Made by a program: the position numbers and the translations under genes. Shown here in pieces: positions 35,164 to 46,596 of a stretch of 64,000 nucleotides of DNA. The stretch spans positions 124,001-188,000 of the forward strand of contig JAJTUQ010000004.1 in the NCBI GenBank assembly GCA_021399445.1. The letters are read 5' to 3'. Below the pieces are notes generated by a model that was not told the origin of the DNA, made no database searches, and saw only the letters and a list, made by a program, of their open reading frames with translations. Position 1 is the stretch's first letter. Each line of letters opens with the position of its first letter. The stretch is from Xylogone sp. PMI_703. Taxonomy: Eukaryota; Ascomycota; Leotiomycetes.

Positions 35164-36714
35164 GCAGTGGTACGGTTTGTGTTTGTCTGATTCCGAAGGG
35201 CTGTGCTGATCTGTCCAGCTACCAGAGAACCGCAGAGCCGGCCTCAGTCCAGTATCTTGACTGTTATCCTCTACGAAAGTACCGGTTTTTTCATCCCAGC
35301 TAAATATGAACAGGTCAGCAGCCTTTTCCATATGCAGGGCCCCTTAGGCGGGATAGCAGGATCCGTCCCTCCAACCACAATCTCTATGCCTCCAGGCCGA
35401 ATCGTTTATAAATATCTACCGTATGCTATTTTAGAATTTGATAAGTCCCAAGTGCTTGTCAACCCCGTTTCAGGAACTCCAGCAAAGGTGTTATGGGCAG
35501 GAGACCATACTCCATATAAATTTGATGTTTCTCGAGCTGCGGGGTTAACGGTGTCCCTTTATTTGAGAGACATGGATGCTCCACCAGGTTCTGGGAGAAA
35601 TCATGATATATGCATTGGCACAATAAGTATCAGTCCCAGGTTTGAGGAAAATCACAGATATATCGAATGGTTCGAAACTCAACATAGTACGGGCATAGGA
35701 AAATTCCGTATAGGCCTTGAATATATTGAAAATAAGTCATGGCTGCCAACAATTGGGGATTTCAACCTTTTGACTCCCGTGAGAGGTGGTGTTGAAAGAG
35801 TTATCAAAGTTTCCAAAAAGGATACCCAATAAACCTATGTTCTAAAATCTATTTGATAAGCCTATATTAACCCACAGTCTGAAATAGTCCTTGCAACACA
35901 AATAGCTCTCTCCCAGGTCAACAACCCCTTTATCATACCACTCAAGTTTATTTTCCAGTCTTCTGACGGGTTATATTTTGCTTCGGCATTTGTCCATTGC
36001 GGAGATATTTCTTATTACCTCATGAATGAGCAGTGCTTCGATGTGGCTAGGGCAAAACTCTATGCTGCGGAGATCCTTTGTGCACTGGAATGTTTACACG
36101 GTCTTAATGTCATTTGTCGTTATCTAAAACCAAAAAACATCCTTCTGGATTATTCAGGGCATATTGCGCTCTGCGATTTGGGTCTTTATTATAGGTTGGA
36201 CATAAAAGATAAACATCCTGCCAAGCAGATCCGTGGGACTCCACCATATGCAGCCCCAGAACTATTGCTTGATCAAGGTTATACCAAAACGGTAGATTGG
36301 TGGACGTTGGGTATTCTTCTTTATAAAATGCTCACAGGATCGTCGATCACCGGTGAAATAAATCGCGTTTCCGAGCCTTCCAACCTCCCCGGTCTGGATA
36401 TGCTTTCCCCTTCCGCTAAGGACATCATAATTAAGCTGCTTGATGGCAATCCTGAACAACGATTAGGAGCGAACGGAGCATCTGAGATAAAGGTCCATCC
36501 ATTCTTCCATGATATCGATTGGCACAAGCTTCTCCAGCGGGGATATGAACCTACTTTCAAACCCTATGACATGGATGAGATAGTGAGTGATATACACTAT
36601 CAGGATCCAGAGCCGGAACAAGACCTTCGGTCAATAGACCCGAACTCGGAAGAAATGAGACAAATGTCTGAGGAAACAAGAGAACAGTTTGTGGGCTGGA
36701 CTTATCGTTCATAG
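35088..36714 (+). pseudogene. Ypk1/YpkA-type AGC kinase pseudogene
   Basis: Reads through a whole Ypk-type kinase without introns: MSWK start, C2-like region (KYLPYAILEFDKSQVLV, FDVSRAAGLTVSLYLR), kinase N-lobe, C-lobe and hydrophobic-motif tail ending FVGWTYRS. It is dead on several counts. A frameshift separates the MSWK segment from the C2 region near 35250. The Gly-rich loop has lost its pattern (RGGVERVIKV), and the N-lobe carries in-frame stops at about 35830, 35851 and 35854. The catalytic loop reads CRYLKPKN instead of YRDLKPEN, losing the catalytic Asp, and DFG is DLG. C-lobe landmarks (APELLLDQGYTKTVDWW) survive. The lack of introns suggests retroposition or intron loss from a functional paralogue elsewhere. 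Frames before and after the stops are in register. Confidence 0.88.
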
Positions 36715-37662
36715 TTATCAAGGATAAGACGTAATGGTGTTTCAGAATTTATCATTAGTATTATAGATTATAGGATAATATTAAGTAATTCGGGGACCTA
36801 ATAGTGAGTGCAGTAGCACTACACTTCGTAAAGTGGGCGCGCATACGCACAGACCAACAAACATTTCTGATGTCTATAAGCATAACCATGGGCACAAGAT
36901 GAAGAGTATTATCTCTTTGCCAGCATTGTACAGGACACTACAGGAAAATGTAAAGACGGCTGAAGAGCTGGCAGTGGGTTATAACAGAAAACCCCCCTTT
37001 CCCCCTCCTCCAAAACGAGCATATATCTATACCAGACTACTAGCACTCCTGTCGTTTACTGATATGGTTATGAGCATGTAATAGCAATATACTCCCCAAA
37101 AACAAGTGTATACATATTTACAAAATTAATAATATTCTTGCTATATACTAATATAACTAAAATTATACAAGAATAAATAATAGCTTTTTTATAATATGTC
37201 TACTTTCTGTGATATTATGACGGGACCCGTAAATAGGACTTGGTCAGGTGACCGAGTTACTATAGTTACCAAGACGGATTACTGCGTACAAATAGTGGCC
37301 CAGAGAGTGGAACTCCTTTTCCTCTCTTTAATTTGTCCTCTTTGTAATAATTAATACAGAATCTGCTATCGCCTGAGTTATCGGATACAGCCTCTCACAG
37401 TTATACTTGAAAAGTTAAGAATAACCCACAGAAACCTTAGTAAATGGCGATGAGCCAATCGGGAATAAAACAACGTTTATCTTGCGTAAACCGTTGCAAC
37501 CCTACAATTCTATCCTTCATATATTAGTCGAGCTATGCTCAACTTGCAAATAACTTGTTCTCTGACCTTGCGAACATCAGAATCTAAGCAGCTTCAAACG
37601 TTTATATAGAGTTTCGTTTGCTTTCTTCCCACATCGTGATTAAAGCAATTCCTCTCTACAGC
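36715..37662. other. intergenic, possible LTR-like fragment
   Basis: No supported gene. The stretch 37209-37400 begins TGATATTATGACGGGACCC and ends CTCACA, TG...CA-like boundaries that could be an LTR remnant, but no target duplication was found, so this stays weak. Confidence 0.3.
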
Positions 37663-38061
37663 ATGATCAAAGATATTTATCCTTTTCCACTTGTTGGATG
37701 GCTGGTCATCCTCGCCGTTCTTTTCTTTTATCCAACCCAACACCGCACGATTCGATATGGGATTTTGCTTGTATGGTTATTCTTCGGTGCCGGCGGCGCT
37801 GGTGAGGTGCCCCTCTCCCGTATTGCTTCGCCGTGTGAGCAACCGATACTCCTGCTGCACAAAGTACTGGGTCCCGGCCCGTCGCAAACCAGTCGTGTCG
37901 CTTCGAAATATGTCCCCGCATTCGTTTTATGGATCGAACTTCCTCTTCACCTCGGATTTGGTCATCCGAACATTTACATTTCGGCGGCCGCTTTCATCAT
38001 CGTATTCCTTTTGCAAGAGTTGTCGAGCCGGGAATACGGAAGACAACTAATCGACCAATAA
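37663..38061 (+). CDS. hypothetical membrane protein, possibly partial
   Basis: 132-codon frame with ATG at 37663. Residues about 9-22 (GWLVILAVLFF) and 28-40 are hydrophobic, and a third hydrophobic segment lies near residue 110, so two or three membrane spans are possible. The start resembles the N-termini of fungal multi-span acyltransferase or cyclase proteins only in a general way, and the rest does not continue in any known family. It may be an N-terminal fragment. An overlapping frame on the same strand is similarly long, which lowers confidence. Confidence 0.3.
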   Translation: MIKDIYPFPLVGWLVILAVLFFYPTQHRTIRYGILLVWLFFGAGGAGEVPLSRIASPCEQPILLLHKVLGPGPSQTSRVASKYVPAFVLWIELPLHLGFGHPNIYISAAAFIIVFLLQELSSREYGRQLIDQ

Positions 38062-38212
38062 TCGTTCAACGATGGAAAATCAAGACGAGATCCGCGATGG
38101 CAAAGCGGTCCGATCCTCACATACTCATCACGGTTGGATTTGGCATTTTGGAGGTGCGGAAACTGTCACGATTTTAGGGAGGCTTGACGACCTACATAGG
38201 GGGATATCTACT

Positions 38213-38247
<35 letters not shown>
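38213..38247 (+). repeat. (ATG)n trinucleotide microsatellite
   Basis: About twelve uninterrupted ATG units. It lies inside an apparent short frame that is simply poly-Met through the repeat, so no coding role is claimed. Confidence 0.95.
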
Positions 38248-38645
38248 AGTTATTTGAGTCCGGTATATGTATCTATGAAAAGACATCAAAGAGTAGCAAA
38301 TTTTTAAATTTCAATAGCTTGTAAGTAACCCAAGTATTATATCATTCATTCCCTCTGAGATGCACTTTCCCACCTGACTTACTCCGATGGTAACATTCTG
38401 AAGAAGCATGTTTTTATTCCACTTACGTTTCTTTGTCGCCGTCACAAAGTGGTTCTAGAATCTATATTAGGTATACTATTCAAAATGACTATCAGAATGA
38501 GAGTGGTATTTTAAACAAAAGAGATTGAGTTGGTAGATTGGTCTCTTAAACCTCCCTTACAATACAGGTCGTTTCCCACCTCGACTCTTATAAATGCAGC
38601 CCGGACCTCCTCTCTGTAACTTTCCCAATTTATATTTTAGAAGCT

Positions 38646-40880
38646 CTATGTATCCCCAACGATTGCTCCCTCAGAAACTACTTCCTTCCCTTTCTCTTTT
38701 GTCTTTATATTCTTCCATCCTAATCCCCATGCGAAACACCACGCGGCGACCATCGTGCCAACAGCCAAATACAATGTTGTAGTAATAGCTTTATCATAAG
38801 CTAACAAAACACCAGGTAAATTATCTCTGGGGATATGTTCACGGAAGCCGGTCGCACCCCAGGCCAAAATGTCAGCAGCACTGATATTAGGTGCATATAC
38901 GCGCATCCTGTTTTCGAGGACTTGTGTAAAGATAAGCTCGGCAAAGGAGAGCATCAATGTCCCCCCGAAATTCTGCATGAATACAAGCATGGATGTTCCG
39001 ATAGCCACGTTCTCTTTAGAGAGGTGATTTTGAACAGCTACAAGCGGCTGTGAAATATGATACAGTTAGCAAGATTGTATGGTTGACATGTCAGCGGTGG
39101 AGATTTAGGACCATAAACATACAACTTGAAGAGCCATACCGCGAATTCCAGCGAGAAATTCGAATCCTACCCAATCGCCTGTTGAGCTATTTGGTAGCAA
39201 GATGGTGAGTAGACCGGTTCCAATTGCACCTATGCCCAGACCCAATGCTCCGAAGGGGGTGTAATAACCAACTCTTGATACTGCCAGTGGCTATCAGTAC
39301 TAACTCCTGTAAACTGATGTATGAAATATTACTCACTTAAAGCCCCACCGACAACTGCGGTTAGGATTTGAGCTCCCACCATGGGTAACAGGAATGCGCC
39401 TGCGGTAGTTGGACTCTTGCCACGAACAGCCTGAAACCATACAGGCATATAATAGACCGTAACCATCACCGCACCCATCGTAAAGAATTGCACAAGCGTC
39501 GCAGCAGCGACGACTCTCTGACGAAATATAGCCAGTGGTACCAAAGCTGTAGCACCCCGATAATATTCCCAAGCAAGGAAGATAGCGAACACAGGCGCAG
39601 AACCTACGAAAAGTCCAATAATAGTAGCGGAGTCCCAAGGATGACCAGCCGTTCCACCCCAGCTTAGTGCGAGCAAAAACATTATGATTGCGGGAGCAAA
39701 GATGATAAAGCCGACAACATCAAGCGTATGAAAGATTTGCCCAAAAGTCGCAAGACGGGCTTCAGGTTTCGCGCTTTGGGGAATATGAATGATGAATAAG
39801 ACTCCCGCAACTACAGCACCACATGGTAGGTTAATAAAGAAACACCAGCGCCAGCTTGCGTATTGTGTCAAGGAACCGCCGATGAATGGTCCTAATGCAT
39901 TTGCAATATTTGCGACACCCACTACAATATTGAATTTGTAGTTAGCTTTATGTGTTTTAAGAGATTTTAGGGGTTCTTAATGATTTTAGTAGTAGAGTTG
40001 GACATATGCTTGAGGGCAGATCGTGTCTCACAGATCTGGAAACATCGGAACAAAGGGGATTGTGTTAGAGAAATGTACTAACTTAGGATCCCAAGCATCA
40101 GAGGTCTTCTCACGAGAGGAACAGCACTGGAAAGGATTGTAAGTGCACCATTTACTAAGCCTGAGCCTCCCATGCCTGCAACTGCTCGCCCAACGATCAA
40201 CATTTTGGAACTAGTTGAGACACCGCAGAGGAGAGAACCGAGTTCGAAGAGTCCGAGGAAGGTCAGGAAAACAAACTTAGAGTTCATGTTAGCTTCTGAT
40301 TATTTTTGTTTGCACTTTTATTCGTAATAGTTGGAACTTATTAGGATACCTTGCTATTGAAATGCGTATATATTTTTCCTGAGAGGGGTTGTAGCGAACA
40401 ACTAAGGACAGTCAATTATGTTCCCAAATGGCATACGATTCGTTCAGAAGGGAACACGCTCACTTTGCCAGTAGATACGCTGACCCATACCAACCAATGT
40501 CTGCTGTCGAGTGAAAATGAGTGGTAATCTTTGGTATAGCCTAAAAATCCATCACTTTAGCCTTTGTTTCCGTCAAGCAAACCTAGAGACGATCAAGGGA
40601 TTTGCAAATTGGGTCAATTACCTACGGTAACAACAACAGAAAGATCCAGAATCATGAGAAATGCAGCCATAGTAACGGCCGCTAACACAACTACGAGTTT
40701 CAATCCAGTGAGATAATCATCTCCTGCAGTAGCCTTTGTCTTATCGTTATCCAATGACCCAGTACTTGGGATTTCACCTTCAGGTCTAATAACTGGTGTA
40801 CTTGAGAGATTCTCATCCACCGATGGACGAGTACCCTCTGTTTGTAGACCATCAAAAGCATCCTTCTCTTCTCTCTCCAT
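38646..40880 (-). CDS. MFS drug:H+ antiporter (DHA2, 14-span type)
   Basis: Seven exons with consistent phases: 40626-40880, 40464-40540, 40350-40401, 40083-40275, 39337-39921, 39123-39280 and 38646-39047; 573 residues. The N-terminal ~50 residues are hydrophilic and acidic, then TM1 opens with [20 protein letters not shown]. Family signatures: [12 protein letters not shown] with [23 protein letters not shown] loop (KFVFLTF), [12 protein letters not shown], the antiporter region GPFIGGSL followed by [11 protein letters not shown], and a late [15 protein letters not shown]2 proteins export small molecules at the plasma membrane. A Zn2Cys6 regulator gene starts upstream on the same strand, and such pairs often control their own efflux pump or a small metabolite cluster. 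No backbone synthase was seen nearby. All exons read cleanly, so it is likely functional. Confidence 0.9.
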
Positions 40881-41431
40881 TTCTTAGGCAGAGGATTTAA
40901 TAGTGGATCGTCGGCTGTTTATTGACCTTTTTCCGTCTAAAGCCTGAATCAGTAACTGGAAGCTCCTAAGATAAATAGGAGAGCGGGAATGATCAATTTA
41001 AAGAAGCCGAGAGTCGGAAAGCTGGGGATATCTGAAGGGATACTAACAGAAATTTTTAATTTTGTCTTCCGTGAACTAGTATGGCTCCATCTATTCAGAA
41101 CCACTTGGTGTAATAAAGGAAGCGACAAAACGTAAAGGTAGGCCTTTCAATGCCTATTTTTGAAATACCCGATTAGTGTTGTTTGCTTCCTGGAACTCAA
41201 GTTTTAATAGAACTATATATCAATTCAATAAATGGAGGAATAATTTTAATTTTACTATCTCCATTATATATGGGGGTAAGGAGGCCGCTATGAACGGGAT
41301 CCGGGGCAGAACGGGATGCCTTTCGTGCATATGCCCGCCCGTCTAAAGTTAATCATATGTTGTATTTACGTACATCAATGTATCTCTATGACAACTTCCA
41401 TAGCTATAGGAACCGCAAAGTACCTCTCCCG
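40881..41431. other. intergenic between MFS start and TF stop
   Basis: About 550 bp; promoter of the MFS gene. No clear element chosen. Confidence 0.45.
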
Positions 41432-43609
41432 TCATAACCCAAAGTTGTGGCCCACAATATCGAACCAGTCTTGTTCCCAGGACCCCACCGCATTGTCTAA
41501 ATTCATCATATCTCCTGTATCCAGACTACCAATCTGGTTTATTGTTGAGTTTATAGAAGCAAATTGAGCTTCAAAAATCGCGTTCAACTTCCTCAGCTTA
41601 CTTGCAGCGTGTGCGAAAACATTATTACTTTCTGGATTATTCGATGGCTCTGTTCCCCCATAAGACTGGGCCTCCTCGACGCGCTCACATAATTGATCTA
41701 TAATACGAGTAAAACTCAACTTCTCTGAGACGTAGTGTAGATCCCACGTCTGGTCTTCGAAAAACGTGAGACGCTGGAGGACACCGAGGGCATGTGCAAG
41801 ATGAGAGAAATGAATCAAGGAGAAGTTCCAGTAGGATCCAGGCGGTATATCCAGAAAATTTTCAAAGAAATTCATCACGGCTTCGAGACACGCATAGAGT
41901 ACCTCGAGGCGTTGAAAGTCGCTGGGGTCAGCTGTTTCTGGATTGCGAGATTTCGAGAGTCCCATTTCGTAAAGAGTCATCTCAACATTATAATATTGTG
42001 AAAAGAGCGCCGCTGAAGCATGTTAAACAAATGCTAAAGCGATTAATGTCACGAAACTTACAATTATGTGGGAATTGTGTTTGCAAATCCTTTTTAAGTG
42101 TTTGCAATTCCCTTTGGAGGGCTCGGATATAAAGAGTGGGAGGATATAACTTCCACCCTGAAGATTGATCGGTACCGTCGTGCCAGGGGCTTGAATTAAT
42201 TTTTTCTATCATGTGTTGCATCCTCACATATTTGATCAATGATTGATCTGTGTCATACTCGTTAAATTTCTGTAGTTGTTCGAGACACTCTTCTAGATAT
42301 GGGCTCCATCTCATAGATTCAATATTTTGAAAGTAAGATGCACACCTGTCATAAATAAGCATGTGCCAAACCTGAAAATATGCGCATCAAAGAAACGTGG
42401 GAGGTGTATACCCAGAGACCAGAAAAAAGCACCCCAAAGCAGCTCTTCGTTCTTCCAAGGTCCGACCTCGATTCAACTGCACGCCGTGACACTTGTTCAT
42501 AGATTGCTCGTCAATATCGAGGGCCTTTGGATTCCTAGAAGGTGCCTTATGCAATCCCAGGTCAAATAGTAATGCCAGGGCTTCATGCAGCAAATTTGTA
42601 AGTCTAGGCATGGTATGGATGTGAAAGTGAGACCTGTGGATTGAGTTAAATCTCTTTACACGTGTTTGACATGAAGGAATAACAACTAAAACATACCATG
42701 CAGTGTGTACTAAAACTCCAAGGAGAATGTCTAAATTCTTTTCTCCTAATTGTAGTACATGTAGAGCTATATACTGCATGATACTTCTTACTTGATCTTT
42801 CTGTTCAACAGGATTCTGTTCAGCAGCAGCCATAATAGTTCTATAAAGAAACGGCCTCTCTTCGAATAACGTCTTCGCATCAACTGTTGGAGGGACAATA
42901 ATGAAGGGAAAGTAAACCGTCATTTCTCGGAATCTGTCCAAGAGAATATTCGATCTCTCGAACCTCTGCTCATTAAGTTCTTGGAAGGCTGTTCGAGTCG
43001 AGGGAGGGACTGAGACGTGTACTTGCTCTAACAATGAATGAACTGAAGTTCCATAGTTCATCCCGAGGTTGCCTACGTCACCGATAGGATGAGAATTCTG
43101 TGATATCGAATTCTGAGCAGTCTCTACAGCTGAGGATGAGGAAGAGCTAGACAGTGGTGTCGGCATTGCCGAGGGCTGTCCTTCAGGCTCCGCAACTAGT
43201 GCTTTATTAGAGGCATTGTTAAGAAGCATAACGAGGCTGTCAAGCTTTTCCTCAAGCTTTGCAACGCGACCGCTTTGGGCAATCAGCAAACCGAATGAAT
43301 AAAATATATACAAGCAGCTTGCTTACATCTTCTTGTCTGATTTACGCCGTTGAGCCGCTGCTGATGGCTCACACAACTTACCTAGGCGTTGACATCTTTG
43401 TTTATTCGTCAGCTCGTCGTCTCGTCATAAAACTAATATCGGCTGGATTATATCCAAATGTAAGAGAAAGAAACTAGTAACCTTTGGCATTTGGGGTTTG
43501 AATCAGTACTCGCCACACATCTTGCCTTCGCTGTCGCGCACGATTTGCAAGCCCGTCCGTATAGTCCTGGGGAAGCTGCAGCTCTGGTCGCAAGCGTATT
43601 CTCCGCCAT
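41432..43609 (-). CDS. Zn(2)Cys(6) fungal transcription factor
   Basis: Six exons with matching phases: 43482-43609, 43327-43395, 42697-43272, 42412-42633, 42062-42345 and 41432-42012; 619 residues from the ATG at 43609. The binuclear cluster is split by the first intron. Spliced, its cysteines sit at residues 21, 24, 31, 41, 44 and 51 (C-x2-C-x6-C-x9-C-x2-C-x6-C), followed by a basic linker and a coiled-coil-like segment, GRVAKLEEKLDSLVMLL, as in Gal4-type dimers. The middle matches the fungal-specific regulatory domain (HFHIHTMPRLTNLLHEAL, then CASYFQNIESMRWSPY). It probably acts in the nucleus on CGG-type sites and may regulate the neighbouring MFS transporter. Intact. Confidence 0.9.
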
Positions 43610-44141
43610 ACTCAAATTCCGAAATAAGGTTAACTGCAACGGGATAGGAAGCCGACTGCTCACTGCAAAAGTATAGGAGTGTGGATGAGATTAGAAACGG
43701 AAAGCCGTTGTTTTAAACACGTCCGGGCAGAGAGCAAAGATACGTAAAGGAACGGGATTCCGGTTTCTCTCCGACGCCGATTTTAACGGCGTAAGCCGCT
43801 GCTATGGCTGAACGGTTGACCAGTGTCAGTCATAGCGGTCTGTGTCAAGTGAAAAGAAGAAAACGACCAAGTGGATTTAAGTATCATCCTTTTAATAAAT
43901 CTACTACAATCTGTGCTCATAGTTACATTGAGTTTAGTCTAAGGCAATGGCGCTAAAAGTGGAACAAAAAAGTGGCCAAAGGAGCCCTAGGGGATACATC
44001 GATTGGTCAAAAACCCGTCTATATATCAACTCCCAACTCCCGATGGCCTGTTTAAAACCAGTGTCACCCACATCTTTGTGGCTAAATCGCAGCCAATTTT
44101 CTTGGATCTAAGCTTGTATCGGATCGCCTTGCATGGTTAAC
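43610..44141. other. TF promoter region, no gene
   Basis: Contains an imperfect inverted repeat at about 43795-43845 (GCCGCTGCTATGGCTGA ... TCAGTCATAGCGGT), GC-triplet rich, which could be an operator-type site. No frame of interest. Confidence 0.35.
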
Positions 44142-44464
44142 CATGGCGTCTCGCGCGGGTGTGAGGAATGCAAGAAGCAACGGAAGAAAGTGAGCTCTTG
44201 CAAGATTCAACTACGGCTAATATTCTACTTCATCCGAAAGAGACCAAGAATAAGGGGCTCTATGTTGCCTCGGTAATTGCAACGCAGAATGATATTTTGT
44301 CTGCTGTCACAGAGTCCCGTCCGGATATCAAACTTACGATTGAGAAAAGAGATTTAAAGAGTTCGCTTGTAGCCGCCTGGGAAGCCGATAAAGCTGGAAG
44401 GTCTGATCAATTTAAGGTGATACAAGATTTTGCTGCTGCCTGCCTCTACAAAATACAAAATTGA
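44142..44464 (+). pseudogene. 3' fragment of an NmrA/isoflavone-reductase-like gene, with a Zn2Cys6-like snippet in front
   Basis: The frame 44168-44464 reads ILLHPKETKNKGLYVAS then IATQNDILSAVTES and ends in AACLYKIQN, the pattern of the C-terminal ~90 residues of NmrA-like NAD(P)-binding proteins. The Rossmann N-terminus is absent. Just upstream, in another frame at 44157-44189, the sequence reads GCEECKKQRKK, like the first half of a Zn2Cys6 cluster, followed by a GTGAGC splice-donor-like site. The two pieces do not belong to one protein family, so this looks like juxtaposed debris, though a chance resemblance for the zinc snippet is possible. Confidence 0.5.
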
Positions 44465-44954
44465 AGCTGGGATTATATTTGATAAACACAATGATCTACT
44501 TGGTATCGGGAAACTGACATCAAACGAACTTAAGCAAGCAAGCAGTGGCTAATGTTGTGAAGTACCGGGGCCCCGCTGCCGGATGGAGGGCAGGTGACGT
44601 AAGTACACAGTGAAGGATCAATATTTACATGTTGCAACCCTCTCTAAGGTTAGTCTAGGCAAAGAATCTAACAAAGAGGAATGATCTGGATTGGACGACC
44701 AAAGATTGATGTCATTTTATCATAGCAGTGATAGTTCTTTATTATAAAATAATGCCTCACAATAATTTCCTGCCCCATTAAGTGTCTAGAATAAGTTCAG
44801 TCCATTACTAATGCTGCAGAATTTCCACACCTCTGGGGCTCTAAACTTTGATATCTATTTATGCCAGTCTTCGTTTCTAGAACATAAACTACCATAGCAC
44901 GATTTACACTTGCCTCCACTCATCCTATTTAACAGAGTATTAAATCTCCCTGAG
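44465..44954. other. intergenic, no gene seen
   Basis: Nothing recognised beyond the 5' flank of the hydrolase pseudogene. Confidence 0.45.
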
Positions 44955-46047
44955 ATGACTGCTCCGCTTATTACGCGTCAGCCTTTCAAAGCGTTATATC
45001 TGCTTGGTTCTCTTGCATTTATTGGTGTCCGCGTTCCATTCTGGGCTCTCTACTTTATCCCGGCCTCCTTTCGTCAGCATCCAAGATGGTCCGTATCCTT
45101 AAAGCAATCATATTTACAGCGTCGTCGGTTGAGCAAGGCACAGAAACGCCTCTTAGCGGCAAACGATCAAAAGGCTGGGTCGTCATTCATCCCGCAAGGT
45201 CAGATGCGTATACCGGCGCTGTGACCCTGGATAAACATACTAAGCCAGAGCCCATCGGTGGGACCTGGTACCCCAAGATGCTGGAGAAGTATAACAGAGG
45301 AGAGATAGTGCTGCACATTCGCGGCAGCGGTTTTGTAATTGGGAACGGTCGGCATCAGGACTCGGGGTTCACTGCAAAGTTGATTTTAGAAAACACGCAA
45401 GCTGCATATGCCTTTTTCCCGCAGTACAGGTTGTCATCAAGAAAGGGCAATCGGTTCCCTGCTGCCCTCCAAGATGTTATCACATCCTACGGCTATCTCA
45501 CGGAGACTCTGAATATTCCCGCTAGCAATATCACGATATCTGGCGATAGTGCCAGTGGAAATCTTGCTCTCTTGTTCTTAAGGTACCTCGCGGACAACCC
45601 TGACGTTGGCTTGCCGAATCCAAGTTGTGCCTGGCTATGGTCACCTTGGTTAGATCCCGGTCGGAGCTTGATAAAAGATCCACCTTACTTCAAACCAATT
45701 CGGCGGGCGAATACCTAAATGACCTGTTGGGTTTCTGGTGTGTAAGCTCGTATCAGCCGCGTGAAGAGACCGGAATCACAGTTGCTCATCCAAATATCTG
45801 CCTCATTGGTACACCGTTTGCAACAAGGACTCCGATATTCTTCGCGGCTGGGGAGTGTGAGGCGATGTACTCTGATATCATCAAGACATATGAGGGATTG
45901 AAAGTTATGCCAGGGAACAAAGTCGAGCTACATATCGAGAGCAAGGCAACCCATGACATTGTTTTGAACGGGAACATTCTTGGTTTTGAGAAGGAGGCTG
46001 CTGAGTCTGTCCAAGCAGCAGACAAGTTCTTGCGGGCCTGTAGATGA
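44955..46047 (+). pseudogene. frameshifted alpha/beta hydrolase (HSL/steryl-acetyl-hydrolase-like)
   Basis: Three reading frames together cover one alpha/beta hydrolase. Frame one runs from the ATG at 44955 (MTAPLITRQPFKALYLLG, a membrane-anchor start) to about 45090. Frame two covers about 45089-45690, with the oxyanion region, the nucleophile elbow GDSASGNLAL and AWLWSPWLDP. Frame three covers about 45690-46047, with YLNDLLGFW, the AAGECEAM acidic region and the catalytic-His region KATHDIV. No GT-AG intron of normal size explains either frame change. The HGGG oxyanion motif, expected as HxGGG, reads HIRGSGF, and GDSAGG is GDSASG, so activity would be impaired even if the frames were continuous. 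Sequencing error could explain the frameshifts but not the motif loss. Confidence 0.75.
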
Positions 46048-46596
46048 TACTTGTGGTATTGATGGTGGCAAATATTATAGGCGGATATTGATAAATTAAA
46101 CCACGACGCTACAATCGCATGGGGCTGTATCAGCTAATTACCAAAAGTAGGCTACATAATAGGAAAACTGGTTGGACTCACCGAATAAAAATAAGCAGGC
46201 TAAATAAGTAAGCAGAGAGTAGCAAGATGAGATATAGGCTTACCCATACATCTACTTTTCCTAGTAAGCCTCAACCGAGTATCGGTATACTGTATTGGTT
46301 ATTGAAATTATCGTGTTTGAGCCCATTTACTGTCTGCCGTTAACTGAGACATGATTCAATCACTTTACAGATATCGTGCCTTGTTGAACTCGATGCTGAG
46401 CCGCACAAGTAAGAAGGAAAAAGTAGTCTTGTACTGTATGTTCCTCGTGACAGCTCCCAATTCAAACACATAATCCTTATACCAGAGCCCAAGTTCACAT
46501 CTCTAATACTATACACTATTGCTATACACAAAACGTTGGATACCCTTGCTCTCCAGTTCTTTTCTGTTCAAACACAGACAAAAGTCCACATCATCT
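46048..46596. other. intergenic between convergent genes
   Basis: No gene seen; presumably the 3' ends of both neighbours. Confidence 0.5.

Noticed and set aside
36833..37081. 82-codon frame with a Pro-rich segment
   Set aside because: Short, starts at a non-ATG codon, no homology recognised; adjacent to pseudogene debris.
37209..37400. Solo LTR with TG...CA ends
   Set aside because: No target duplication and no second copy in the window; kept only as a remark.
38072..38257. Frame ending in a poly-Met run
   Set aside because: The run is the (ATG)n microsatellite; no other coding signal.
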